NCBI GenBank assembly: GCA_020845495.1
Contig: JADLFM010000211.1
Span: 1 to 64,000 of the forward strand
Origin: Chloroflexota bacterium
GTDB taxonomy: Bacteria > Chloroflexota > UBA6077 > JACCZL01
DNA: 64,000 bases
Direction: 5' to 3'
This document shows, in pieces, positions 35,873-43,927 of this stretch (positions within the stretch are counted from its first letter, which is position 1; every line of letters starts with the position of its first letter). The notes beneath the pieces were generated by a model. The model saw only the letters and a program-made list of their open reading frames with translations, did no database searches and was not told where the DNA came from. The position numbers and the translations under genes were made by a program.

Positions 35873-36802
35873 CTACCAGTCCACCGAGAGCACGACCGAA
35901 TCGAGAAACAGGAAGTTGCGCACGCCAGAGTGGGTGCGGACGTCGAAGCAGAGGTTGAGCAGGCCGCTCAGCCCCTCGTAGCGATTCGGGTAGATCGGGA
36001 CCGGGATCTCGCGCAAATTCATCACTCGGTCGTTGACCTGAAGCTCGACGTTCGTGCGTGCCCGGGTATCGAAGACCCAGCGGAGGTAGTGCCAGTTGAC
36101 CTTGGTGGGCACTTCGTTGTAGCAGAGCGGCTGATCGCCGCCCGGCACCTCCTGCCAGGCGTTCGGATCCGTCGTGTGCCAGTCGATGGCCGCGCGCCCC
36201 TCGCCCTCGAGGTACATCCTTGTCGTGGGTTGAAGCTCGGTCTTGTAGAACCACTTCTGGACGAAATTGCCCTCGGGGTCGGTGTTGATGTAGCGCAGCG
36301 CGCAATGGTAACGGCGCTGCTCGACGGCGTCGCAGATGTCGTTGCTGATGGAGAAGTCGCCGAAGTGGGACTCGGACGGGTGGTAGTTGCCGTCCCAGGC
36401 CCGCCCGGCCGCGTCGGGCACGTCGAAGGTCGCCTCGGACTTGAAGGTGAAGTAGGTCTCTACCTGGACCAGCCCGAGGCCGGCCATGGTCAGCCGCTTG
36501 ATGGCGACGGACTGATGGTTCTTGCGGGCGCGCGTCGCCAGTTTCAGGGAGTACGTACCGTCGACAGAGCCGTGGGTACCGATGTCGAAGAAGGTGCAGG
36601 AGCTAATCTGGGGCGGGCGCAGATCGGCCATGACGGCGCGGACGTGGTCGAGGTTGCCGTCGTGGTTGCCGCACAACTCGCACCAGCCGTTGACGCCCTC
36701 ATCGAAATCGTCGAACGCCAGGATGCGCGGGAGTGGATTGAACTTGCTGAGGCGTCGATCCGCCTGGATCAGCGCCTTCCGCAGGTCGTCAGCCGTCGTC
36801 AC
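35873..36802 (-). CDS. Unrecognised beta-sandwich-like protein, ABC operon member
   Basis: This 309-residue protein is intact but I cannot assign it to a family. FDDFDEGVNGWCELCGN near residue 30, GTYSLKLATRARKNHQSVAIKRL near 82, and VQVETYFTFKSEA near 112, with WHYLRWVFDTRARTNVELQVNDR later, resemble the jelly-roll pattern of LamG or concanavalin-like and carbohydrate-binding modules. No signal peptide, so it would act inside the cell. GTG start with GGAGGCTCC just upstream. It begins 14 bases after the binding-protein gene and is probably cotranscribed with the importer. Possibly an intracellular glycoside-processing or sugar-binding protein; this is inference. Confidence 0.65.
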   Translation of the reverse strand: MTTADDLRKALIQADRRLSKFNPLPRILAFDDFDEGVNGWCELCGNHDGNLDHVRAVMADLRPPQISSCTFFDIGTHGSVDGTYSLKLATRARKNHQSVAIKRLTMAGLGLVQVETYFTFKSEATFDVPDAAGRAWDGNYHPSESHFGDFSISNDICDAVEQRRYHCALRYINTDPEGNFVQKWFYKTELQPTTRMYLEGEGRAAIDWHTTDPNAWQEVPGGDQPLCYNEVPTKVNWHYLRWVFDTRARTNVELQVNDRVMNLREIPVPIYPNRYEGLSGLLNLCFDVRTHSGVRNFLFLDSVVLSVDW

Positions 36803-36816
36803 GGAGCCTCCAGCTT

Positions 36817-38301
36817 CTAGCCTTGCCGGCTGTACCAGTCGTCGAGGAGCTTCTGGACGTCAGCGGCGGCATCCTTCAGCGCTTGCTCGACAGGCTTCTT
36901 GTCGAGGAACGCTTCCTCCTGCATGTCGGTCAGGCGCTTGTTGATCTGGGCCTGCACGCCGCTCAGTGGGTAGGTGACGGCGTCCTTGAGGATACCCTGG
37001 ACCGTGCTCCAGACCGGGTTGTTCTGCGCGAAGAACGGATCTTCGTTGTTCTTGCGGACCGGCGTCGGACGCGTCTGGGCCTTGAAGAAGTTCAGGTTGC
37101 CCTCGCCGGCCGTGGCGTACTTCACCCACTCCCAGGCCGCGTCGGCGTTCTTCGCGCCCTTCGGGATGGCGTAGCCCCAGCCGGTGTCAGCGACGTTCAC
37201 CGACTTCGCACTCGAGTTGGCGCCGTTGGCCGGCAGCAGGCCACCGGTGAAATTCAGGTTCGGGTTAGCATCCTTGGCCTGCTTGAAGATCCAGACGCCG
37301 TCGATGTTGAAGATCGTTCGACCGCCGTACCACGCCTCACGGCTGCTCCCGAGCTCGGCGCGGAGTGCCTGGATCGCGCCGTAGCCACCGTTCAACTTTG
37401 TGGCGTCGTACATCCACTTCAACGTCTGGAGCCCTTCGGCTTCGGCGAACGTGGCCTTCTTGCCGTCATCCGAGATCAGCTTTCCATTGTTGGTGTACAG
37501 CCACTCCTTGAACATCGGGTAGTTCGGGTGCCAGGTCACGTCCATCGCGATCAGGTTGATCTTTGAGCCGTCGACCTTGTTCACCTTCTTCGAGATCTCG
37601 TCGAGCTCCTGCCAGGTCTTCGGCGGCTTAGCTGGGTCGTAGCTGTTCTGCTTGAGAAGATCCTGGTTCCAGAACAGCATGTACCAGCCGCCGGAAGTCG
37701 CGAGCGGCATCGAGACCGGCTGGCCGCGGAAGTTCGCCAGCTTCCAGTCGGACGGGTAGAAGAGGTCGTCGCCGTTCAGGCCGTCGCGCTTAAGGTACGT
37801 GTCCAGCGTCGTCAGCGCGTTGCGCCCACCGAATGCTGGCACCTGATCGTGGTTGAGCATGATCGCGTCGGGCGGGCTGCCGCCGGCGATCGAGGTCAGG
37901 TACTTCTCGTTCATCCCCTGCTGAGAGATCAACTCGGCGTCGACTTTGATGTCCGGCCAGAGTGCCTGGAAATCGGAAATCTGCTTTTCCATGAGCGGCT
38001 GGCGCGTGCCGTCCCAGACGTGGATGAACTTGACGGTGCCCTTGGCGCCAGGGTTCGCCGGGACGCCGCCGCGCAGGTTCGCAGTGGCCGCCGGCTTCGT
38101 TTCGGTGGCTGGCTTGGTCGCGGCCGACTGGGCCGCCGGTGCCGACTGCGAAGCGGCTGTGGGCTTCGTCTCTGCCGGCTTTGACGCAGCCGGCTTGCTC
38201 GTGGGCGCGGCCGGCGCCGAGCAGGCCGCGCTCAGCCCGAGCCCGGCCGCTGTGAGGCCAGCCAGGCGAATGAAGCGCCGGCGATTCAGGTGCTGGTCCA
38301 T
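36817..38301 (-). CDS. ABC sugar transporter, extracellular solute-binding lipoprotein
   Basis: This 494-residue family-1 binding protein has a Tat-type lipoprotein signal: RRRFIR (7-12), a hydrophobic stretch, and SAAC with lipidated Cys27. A Lys/Pro/Ala/Ser linker follows to about residue 75. The mature domain shows FIHVWDGTRQPLMEKQISDFQALWPDI near 90, and the typical late stretch ADAAWEWVKYATAGEGNLNFF. The start at 38301 has GGAGGAGGAACC immediately upstream. It is followed 14 bases later by the unrecognised 309-residue gene. It is the most recent of three separate ABC systems, and its substrate is not evident. Confidence 0.92.
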   Translation of the reverse strand: MDQHLNRRRFIRLAGLTAAGLGLSAACSAPAAPTSKPAASKPAETKPTAASQSAPAAQSAATKPATETKPAATANLRGGVPANPGAKGTVKFIHVWDGTRQPLMEKQISDFQALWPDIKVDAELISQQGMNEKYLTSIAGGSPPDAIMLNHDQVPAFGGRNALTTLDTYLKRDGLNGDDLFYPSDWKLANFRGQPVSMPLATSGGWYMLFWNQDLLKQNSYDPAKPPKTWQELDEISKKVNKVDGSKINLIAMDVTWHPNYPMFKEWLYTNNGKLISDDGKKATFAEAEGLQTLKWMYDATKLNGGYGAIQALRAELGSSREAWYGGRTIFNIDGVWIFKQAKDANPNLNFTGGLLPANGANSSAKSVNVADTGWGYAIPKGAKNADAAWEWVKYATAGEGNLNFFKAQTRPTPVRKNNEDPFFAQNNPVWSTVQGILKDAVTYPLSGVQAQINKRLTDMQEEAFLDKKPVEQALKDAAADVQKLLDDWYSRQG

Positions 38302-38435
38302 GGTTCCTCCTCCGTCATCGGTGCATGGCGGCGCGCCATTACGCCGCTCCTCGATCCGCGTGCTGCCGAAGGTCCCGTATCCCATCGGCCGGCCTACCCC
38401 CTGAGCCTCGTAGCCTGAATCCGATAGACGGCTCC

Positions 38436-39311
38436 CTATCCCTTCAATCCGCTCATCACGACGCCCTGGATGAAATAGCGTTGGAACACGAGGAATAACA
38501 GCACGACCGGCAGCGTCATCGTCGTCGCCACCGCCATCAGCCAGTGGTACGGCTGCGCACCGGAGCCGGACTCCAGCATCGTCTGGAGCCCGAGTGCGAG
38601 CGTCTTCATGCTCTGGTCGCTCAGGAAGATCAGCGGCCCGAGGAAGTCGTTCCAGACCTGCTGGAACGCCAGGATCGTGATGACCGCCAGGATCGGCCCG
38701 GAGAGCGGCAGCATGATCCGCCACCAGATCACGAGCTCGTTCGCCCCATCCACGCGTGCGGCGTCGGTGATCTCAGATGGGATCGTCAGGAAGAACTGGC
38801 GTACCAGGAAGATGAAGAATGGTGTCCCGAAGAAGGCTGGTACCGTCAATGGAAGATAGGTATTCACCCAGCCAAGCTTCTGGAACAGCACGAACAACGG
38901 TACCAGCCGGACGATGAACGGCATCATGATCGTCGCCAGCAGGACCATGAACAGGACATCCCGGCCAGGGAAACGGAGTCTTGCGAAGCCGTAGCCGACC
39001 AGTGTGCAGGAGAGAACGTCGCCGACAACCACGGCCGTGGCGATGACGACCGTGTTCTTAAAGAACAGCAGGAACGGCCGCGAACTGAGCGCGGCCGTGA
39101 AGTTCTCCCAGTGCGGCGGGAGCGGGATCCAGACCGGTGGGTAGGTGTACACCTCGGCCTGGGTCTTCAGTGCCGTCGACAGCATCCAGAAGAACGGCAG
39201 CAATGCGATGAACGCAGCCAGCAGCAACAGCAGATGCGTGCCGAGCCGCGATGCCCAGTGGGGCGCCGTCGAGCGGCGGGCAAGCGTCGTGGTGGAGAGC
39301 GTGCTACTCAC
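38436..39311 (-). CDS. ABC sugar transporter permease, MalG/UgpE-like
   Basis: This 291-residue permease has six predicted helices. The post-helix-1 motif is WMLSTALKTQAEVYTYPP and the EAA loop is DAARVDGANELVIWWRIMLPLSGP. It lies nine bases behind the MalF-type gene and about 130 bases ahead of the binding-protein gene. It belongs to the third ABC importer. Like the other two systems it has no ATPase gene nearby. Confidence 0.92.
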   Translation of the reverse strand: MSSTLSTTTLARRSTAPHWASRLGTHLLLLLAAFIALLPFFWMLSTALKTQAEVYTYPPVWIPLPPHWENFTAALSSRPFLLFFKNTVVIATAVVVGDVLSCTLVGYGFARLRFPGRDVLFMVLLATIMMPFIVRLVPLFVLFQKLGWVNTYLPLTVPAFFGTPFFIFLVRQFFLTIPSEITDAARVDGANELVIWWRIMLPLSGPILAVITILAFQQVWNDFLGPLIFLSDQSMKTLALGLQTMLESGSGAQPYHWLMAVATTMTLPVVLLFLVFQRYFIQGVVMSGLKG

Positions 39312-39320
39312 CGTCGCCTC

Positions 39321-40304
39321 CTAGTTGTAGTCGTAGTAGACCCAGCGGCGGGAGGACCAGAAGACTACCACCGTCAGGAGCAGGACGAGGACGAACAGGA
39401 TGAACGCCAGAGCTGAGGCGTAGCCCATCTCGAAGAACTCGAAGGCGCGGCGGTAGATGTAGAGCACGTACACCAACGACGAGTTGAGCGGGCCGCCCTT
39501 CGTCATGATGAAGGCGTACACGAACACCTGGAAGCTGTTGATGATCCCGATCACGACGTTGAAGAAGATCGTCGGGGTCATCAGTGGCAGGGTGACGTTG
39601 CGGAGCTTCGCCAGCCGGCTCGCGCCGTCGATGTCGGCCGCCTCGTACAACTGCTCGGGGATGCCCTGGAGGCCGGCCAGAAAGATCATCATGGTCGTCC
39701 CGATCGTCGCCCAGAGCGCCACGATCGCCAGGGCCGGCTTCGACCAGAGCTCGCTTTGCAGCCAGAGCGGCGACGGCACGCCGACCGGGTCCAGCATCAG
39801 CTTGAAGACGCTCAATTCGGGGTTGAAGATCCAGACCCAGATGACGGCGTTCGCCACCGAGGGCACGACCGTCGGCACGTACACGGCGGCACGGTAGTAG
39901 GCGATGCCGCGCACCTTCTGGTTCAGCAGCAGCGCCAGCGCGAAGCCGAGCACGATCTGGGTCGGCACGAGCATCGCCACGTAGATAACGGTGTTGGCGA
40001 GCGCGGTCCAGAAGAGGGGGTCTTCGGTAAAGATCTTTCGGTAGTTCTCCAGCCCGACCCAGCGCGGCGCTTCGAGCACACTGTACTCGGTGAGGCTATA
40101 GTAGATCGCCCCGGCGATCGGCCACAGCGAGAACCAGACCAGCCCGATCAGCCAGGGCAGGATGAAGCAGTAGCCCCAGATCGCCTCACGCCGAGACAGC
40201 GGCATGCCTCGCCCGCGCGCCGGCGTCCGAGCCGCCTCGGCCACAGCCGCCGCCTCATGCGCTCGCGGGCCGGGCCCCGGACCGTGCGCCTGGTCTCCAA
40301 TCAC
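39321..40304 (-). CDS. ABC sugar transporter permease, MalF/UgpA-like
   Basis: This 327-residue first permease of the third importer has its first helix at about residue 45 (WGYCFILPWLIGLVWFSLWP). The EAA loop is EAADIDGASRLAKLRNVTLPLMTP. The GTG at 40304 gives a 33-residue hydrophilic extension; the ATG at 40205 (MPLSRREAIWGY) gives a length closer to the family norm, so the start is uncertain. It begins 44 bases behind the SDR gene, so cotranscription is likely. Confidence 0.9.
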   Translation of the reverse strand: MIGDQAHGPGPGPRAHEAAAVAEAARTPARGRGMPLSRREAIWGYCFILPWLIGLVWFSLWPIAGAIYYSLTEYSVLEAPRWVGLENYRKIFTEDPLFWTALANTVIYVAMLVPTQIVLGFALALLLNQKVRGIAYYRAAVYVPTVVPSVANAVIWVWIFNPELSVFKLMLDPVGVPSPLWLQSELWSKPALAIVALWATIGTTMMIFLAGLQGIPEQLYEAADIDGASRLAKLRNVTLPLMTPTIFFNVVIGIINSFQVFVYAFIMTKGGPLNSSLVYVLYIYRRAFEFFEMGYASALAFILFVLVLLLTVVVFWSSRRWVYYDYN

Positions 40305-40348
40305 CGTGACGTCACTCTCACCCTTCTGTGTCCTCCGAGTCCGCCGCC

Positions 40349-41116
40349 CTACTGCATCAACAGCCCGCCGTTGACGTTGATGCTCTGTCCGGTGATGTAC
40401 GACGCCCCATCCGACACCAGGAACAGCACTGTCTCGGCGATGTCCTCCGGCCGCCCAAGCCGCTGGAGCGGGATCTCGCGGAGCGCCCGCTCGCGGACCG
40501 GCTGCTTCTCAGGCGAGTTGTTGTTGCCGGTATCGATCCAGCCCGGGCAGATCGAGTTGGCTGTGACGTACGGCGCGCCCTCGCGGGCGATCCCCATCGT
40601 CAGGACGATCAGTGCCGCCTTCGCCGCGCCGTAGGTGGCGGTCGAAAAGTAGCCCCGCCCAGTCTTGCCGATGATCGAGGAGATCGTGACGATCCGTCCG
40701 TACTGGCGCTCGATCATGCCGGGCAGGAGCGCCCGCGCCAGGATCAGCGTCGCACGGGCATCAACGTCGAACACCCGCTGCCACTCCTCGTCAGTCGTGT
40801 CGACGACTTGCTTCGGGTGGCCGACACCAGCATTGCTGACCAGGATGTCGACGTGCCCAAATGCCGCGTTCGCCCGCTCGGTGAGGCTTGCGAGTGCCGC
40901 CGGATCGCCGACATCGGCCTTGACTGCGACCGCCTGTCCGTCTATGCGCTCGATCTCGCGAACGACCTGCTCGGCCGCCGCTTCACCGCGCGAGTAGTTG
41001 ACCACCACGCTTGCGCCAGAGTTGGCCAGAAGCAGCGCCGTCGCGCGGCCGATCCCACGCGAACCGCCCGTGACGAGGGCGACCTTGCCGGCAAGCTTCT
41101 TCTCGGACGACGCCAT
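40349..41116 (-). CDS. SDR family oxidoreductase (FabG-like)
   Basis: This 255-residue classical short-chain dehydrogenase has the cofactor motif TGGSRGIG (residues 16-23), NAG (95-97), Ser147 and the catalytic pair Tyr162-Lys166 in TYGAAKAAL, all present and correctly spaced. [12 protein letters not shown] follows. Arg20 suggests NADPH preference. It lies between an IclR regulator and the third sugar ABC importer, all on the minus strand, so it probably oxidises or reduces a sugar, sugar alcohol or sugar acid imported by that system. The upstream gap (41117-41335) carries a direct repeat listed separately. Confidence 0.9.
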   Translation of the reverse strand: MASSEKKLAGKVALVTGGSRGIGRATALLLANSGASVVVNYSRGEAAAEQVVREIERIDGQAVAVKADVGDPAALASLTERANAAFGHVDILVSNAGVGHPKQVVDTTDEEWQRVFDVDARATLILARALLPGMIERQYGRIVTISSIIGKTGRGYFSTATYGAAKAALIVLTMGIAREGAPYVTANSICPGWIDTGNNNSPEKQPVRERALREIPLQRLGRPEDIAETVLFLVSDGASYITGQSINVNGGLLMQ

Positions 41117-41205
41117 CGCTGTCCTCCGTCAACGGCCCATCACCGGGCTATGCTGTTCGTTGCCAGGCACCACCGTTCTCAACTCAGCGGCCGCCGTCAG
41201 TACCA

Positions 41206-41235
41206 GATGGTGGGTAACCCGATGGTGGGTAACCA
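41206..41235 (-). promoter_or_regulatory. Tandem 15-base repeat in the SDR upstream region
   Basis: GATGGTGGGTAACC occurs twice head to tail (41206-41220 and 41221-41235), about 90 bases ahead of the SDR gene start. Two exactly phased copies in a promoter region could be binding sites for the IclR regulator encoded immediately upstream. A neutral duplication is equally possible, because the window is rich in them. Confidence 0.35.
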
Positions 41236-41322
41236 GGTGTCAGTGACTGGCTGAGTCTCGAGCGGCCTCCTCGGCAGTCGACCGAACCGATCCGGCACGC
41301 AGCCAGGCCGGCCAATTTCTCG

Positions 41323-41342
41323 AGGTCAGACCAGGTCAGACC
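41323..41342 (-). repeat. 10-base tandem duplication over the IclR stop codon
   Basis: AGGTCAGACC occurs twice (41323-41332 and 41333-41342). On the minus strand this duplicates CTGGTCTGAC, including the TGA stop of the IclR gene (41336-41338), so a second stop follows ten bases later in another frame register. Confidence 0.75.
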
Positions 41343-42190
41343 AGATTCGCGGAGAGATAGCCGAGACTGAACGAGATGCTGTCGGCCGTTTCGAGCAGCG
41401 CCGGAATATGCTCCACCACCTCCGCGATCCCCTTGCTCAAGCCTTGCGGCAGAAAGTCGTGACTCGAGATGCCGACTCCGGCGATCACGTCGCCGTTGAA
41501 ATTGCGGATCGGCGCCGAGACGCTGCGTACGCCGGGAATCCACTCCCCATCAGTGATCGCAAAGCCTTGCTTTCGCACCTGGGCCAGATGCTCGTGCAGG
41601 GCGGCCGGGTCGACGATGGTCCGCTCGGTGAAGGCGTGGAACCGCGTCTGTTCGAGGTAGGCATCCAACTCCGAAGGTGGCAGGCTGGCCAGGACGACCT
41701 TGCCGTTTCCAGCCGCGTAGGCCGGCACCCGGAAGCCAATCTCCGACTGATGCGACCGCACCGTTCGTGGCGCGACTCGGTCCACCACGACCGACGCGCC
41801 ATCGCGCAGGACGCCGAGCACCGCCGAGAAGCCGGTGCGCCGGGCAAGCTCGTAGAGGTACGGGCCAGCCCGCGAGCGCGCCTCGATGCCGCGCAGCACC
41901 AGCCCGGCGACTTCGAGGACCGCATAGTCGATCGAGTAGACCTTGGTGCGCGAATCCTGGCTGACGTAGCCGGTCAGGACGAGCGTGCCGAGGAGGCGAA
42001 AGACCGTGGTCTTCCCCACCTTGATCCGATCTGCGATCTCAGACAGGCTGAGTCCGCCGCGGTGGAGGGCGAGCAGCCGTAAGATCGCCAGCCCGTGGAC
42101 CAAACCCGCCACGGTGGTTCCATCCTGAAGGTCAACGTCAGGATAGGTGGTCCAAAATTCGGGGCTGCTCGACTCAGGCGTTCCAATCAC
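41336..42190 (-). CDS. IclR family transcriptional regulator
   Basis: This 284-residue regulator has an N-terminal winged helix (LAILRLLALHRGGLSLSEIADRIKVGKTTVFRLLGTL, residues about 36-72 in position) and a C-terminal effector-binding GAF-like domain with the IclR signature PIRNFNGDVIAGVGISS near residue 232. IclR proteins usually sense sugar acids or aromatic acids. It lies upstream of the SDR and third ABC importer on the same strand and divergent from the amidohydrolase-Rieske cluster, so it could regulate either. GTG start at 42190 without a clear ribosome-binding site; the start is uncertain. Confidence 0.9.
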   Translation of the reverse strand: MIGTPESSSPEFWTTYPDVDLQDGTTVAGLVHGLAILRLLALHRGGLSLSEIADRIKVGKTTVFRLLGTLVLTGYVSQDSRTKVYSIDYAVLEVAGLVLRGIEARSRAGPYLYELARRTGFSAVLGVLRDGASVVVDRVAPRTVRSHQSEIGFRVPAYAAGNGKVVLASLPPSELDAYLEQTRFHAFTERTIVDPAALHEHLAQVRKQGFAITDGEWIPGVRSVSAPIRNFNGDVIAGVGISSHDFLPQGLSKGIAEVVEHIPALLETADSISFSLGYLSANLV

Positions 42191-42237
42191 AGCGGCAGAA
42201 TACGCCCATCATTTCGGATTGTCAAGATGTGAAGCCC

Positions 42238-42265
42238 TGGACGTTCCACTATGCCGGCCTATAAT
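42238..42265 (+). promoter_or_regulatory. Promoter for the amidohydrolase-Rieske cluster
   Basis: TGGACG (42238-42243) and a perfect TATAAT (42260-42265) are separated by 16 bases, about 75 bases ahead of the amidohydrolase start. The -35 overlaps TGGACGTTCCA, an imperfect palindrome of the size bound by IclR proteins, and the IclR gene is divergent. Consensus -10 sequences are rare in this GC-rich window, which adds weight. Confidence 0.55.
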
Positions 42266-42338
42266 GGGGCGAGCGTTCCGGTCGCCTGCTCGTCGCCTGG
42301 GGCCGGACAACCCACGATCTGGTGTCATGGAGGACCGT

Positions 42339-43493
42339 ATGAGCGCGTCCTTTGCCAGGGCGAGCGGGGCGGCACGGACCCGCCTCGACGACGTCGTCGT
42401 CGCCGATCTCGACGTCCACGTGCTGGACCGTCCGGAGCACCTCGCGGCGTACTGCGATCCGAAGTGGCGAGAGGTGCTGTTGAGCGGCCAGGCGGCAACC
42501 ATCCCGCCCTACGGTGGCGGCGCAAACGTCTTCCCGACCTTCCCCGGCCAGTGGGCGCCCAGGGCGGACGTGGCGAAAACCCCCGCCGACATGCGCGCCG
42601 ATCTGGACGAGTTGTCGATCGACATTCCGATCCTGTTCCCGGAGGGCTTACTGTCGCTGCCGCGCCAGCCCAATCCGGAGTACGCGCTGGCGCTGGCGCA
42701 GGCGTACAACCGCTGGCTCGCCGAGGAGTACCTGACGGTGCGCGGCTTCTACGCCGGCGTCATCGCGGCGCCCCAGGATCCGGAGGGGACCGCCCGCGAG
42801 ATCGAGCGCTACGCCGGGCACGAGCGGATGGTCGGCGTCATCATGCCCACGGCGGGGATCAGCCAACTCTGGGGCCACCGCCAGTACGACCCGATCTACG
42901 AGGCCGCCGAAGCGCACGGCCTGGCCGTCATCTACCACGCCGGCGGAATCCTGCGGATGCCGACCGTCCCGATCGATATCCGCCAGTTCGACAACTGGTT
43001 CCTCGCGCACACCTACAGCCACTCGATCGCGATGCTGAGCACCGTCACCAGCCTGTTCAGCACGGCGATGCCGGCCCGCTTCCCGAAGCTTCAGATCATC
43101 TTGACCGAGGCCGGCCTCTCGCTGTTCGCCCACACGATGATGCGGCTCGATTGGGCCTGGGAGCAGCGGCGGGGCGACGTGCCGCTCCTCGAGGAGAAGC
43201 CGAGCGTCTACATGCGGCGCCAGATGTACTACGCTACCCAGCCGATCGAGGAGCCGGAGAACCTTCAGGACATGGCCGACGTGATCCGGGCGATTGGCGG
43301 CGAAGACTCGGTCGTGTTCGCATCCGACTACCCGCACCACGACTTCGACCACCCTAAGAAGGTGTTCGACATCCCGGTGTCGGCCGAGGTCAAGCGGAAG
43401 ATCATGGGCGAGAACGCCCTCCGCGCGCTCAACATTCCGTTCCCGAGCGCGTCCGAGCGGGTGCCGAGCAAGGCGCACCTGCGCGCCGGCTGA
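42339..43493 (+). CDS. Amidohydrolase family protein (ACMSD-like, COG2159)
   Basis: This 384-residue TIM-barrel hydrolase or decarboxylase is related to 2-amino-3-carboxymuconate semialdehyde decarboxylase. The metal motif at the N-terminus is DLDVHVLD. Other ligands are expected from His in IYHAGG, Glu in ILTEAGLSLF and Asp in FASDYPHHDFD. The start at 42339 follows GGAGGACC; the longer frame to 42147 is unlikely because it overlaps the divergent IclR start. It belongs to a probable operon of amidohydrolase, Rieske protein, second amidohydrolase and a small Cys-rich protein. It may decarboxylate an aromatic or cyclic acid. Confidence 0.88.
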   Translation: MSASFARASGAARTRLDDVVVADLDVHVLDRPEHLAAYCDPKWREVLLSGQAATIPPYGGGANVFPTFPGQWAPRADVAKTPADMRADLDELSIDIPILFPEGLLSLPRQPNPEYALALAQAYNRWLAEEYLTVRGFYAGVIAAPQDPEGTAREIERYAGHERMVGVIMPTAGISQLWGHRQYDPIYEAAEAHGLAVIYHAGGILRMPTVPIDIRQFDNWFLAHTYSHSIAMLSTVTSLFSTAMPARFPKLQIILTEAGLSLFAHTMMRLDWAWEQRRGDVPLLEEKPSVYMRRQMYYATQPIEEPENLQDMADVIRAIGGEDSVVFASDYPHHDFDHPKKVFDIPVSAEVKRKIMGENALRALNIPFPSASERVPSKAHLRAG

Positions 43494-43514
43494 TCGAGGG
43501 AGCGGGCAGACGAT

Positions 43515-43874
43515 ATGGCAACCACGTACGACGTCGGTCGGGTAGAGGACTTGCCGAGTGGGACGAGCACGATCGTCACCGTTCGAGGCATCGAGATCGG
43601 GATCTTCAACGTCGCCGGAACCTACTACGCGCTCCCGAACCTGTGCATTCACCAGTGGGGGCCGCTCTGCGCCGGCAAAGTCTCGGGCACGCTCGCGGCC
43701 TCGGCAGAACGGGATTGGCAGTACGAGTGGGTGCGTGAGGGCGAGATCGTGATCTGTCCCTGGCACGCGCTCGAGTTCGACATCACGTCCGGCCAGTGCC
43801 TGGCGTACCCAAGGGTCAAGCTGCGGCGCTATCCGGTGGCGGTCGAAGACGGCATCGTCCGGGTAGTAGTGTGA
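43515..43874 (+). CDS. Rieske [2Fe-2S] ferredoxin-like protein
   Basis: This 119-residue single-domain Rieske protein coordinates a 2Fe-2S cluster through Cys44-x-His46 (LCIHQWGPLC) and Cys81-x2-His84 (ICPWHALEFD). The segment between the two motifs is longer than in typical dioxygenase ferredoxins (34 residues between His46 and Cys81). It lies between two amidohydrolase genes and probably delivers electrons to an oxygenase, or it acts as part of a decarboxylase complex. No oxygenase alpha-subunit or reductase gene is adjacent. Confidence 0.9.
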   Translation: MATTYDVGRVEDLPSGTSTIVTVRGIEIGIFNVAGTYYALPNLCIHQWGPLCAGKVSGTLAASAERDWQYEWVREGEIVICPWHALEFDITSGQCLAYPRVKLRRYPVAVEDGIVRVVV

Positions 43875-43927
43875 TGGGCGGGCGGTAGTGTGACGAAGCG
43901 GGTTTTGGCGTCACGAGGAGGAGTGGG

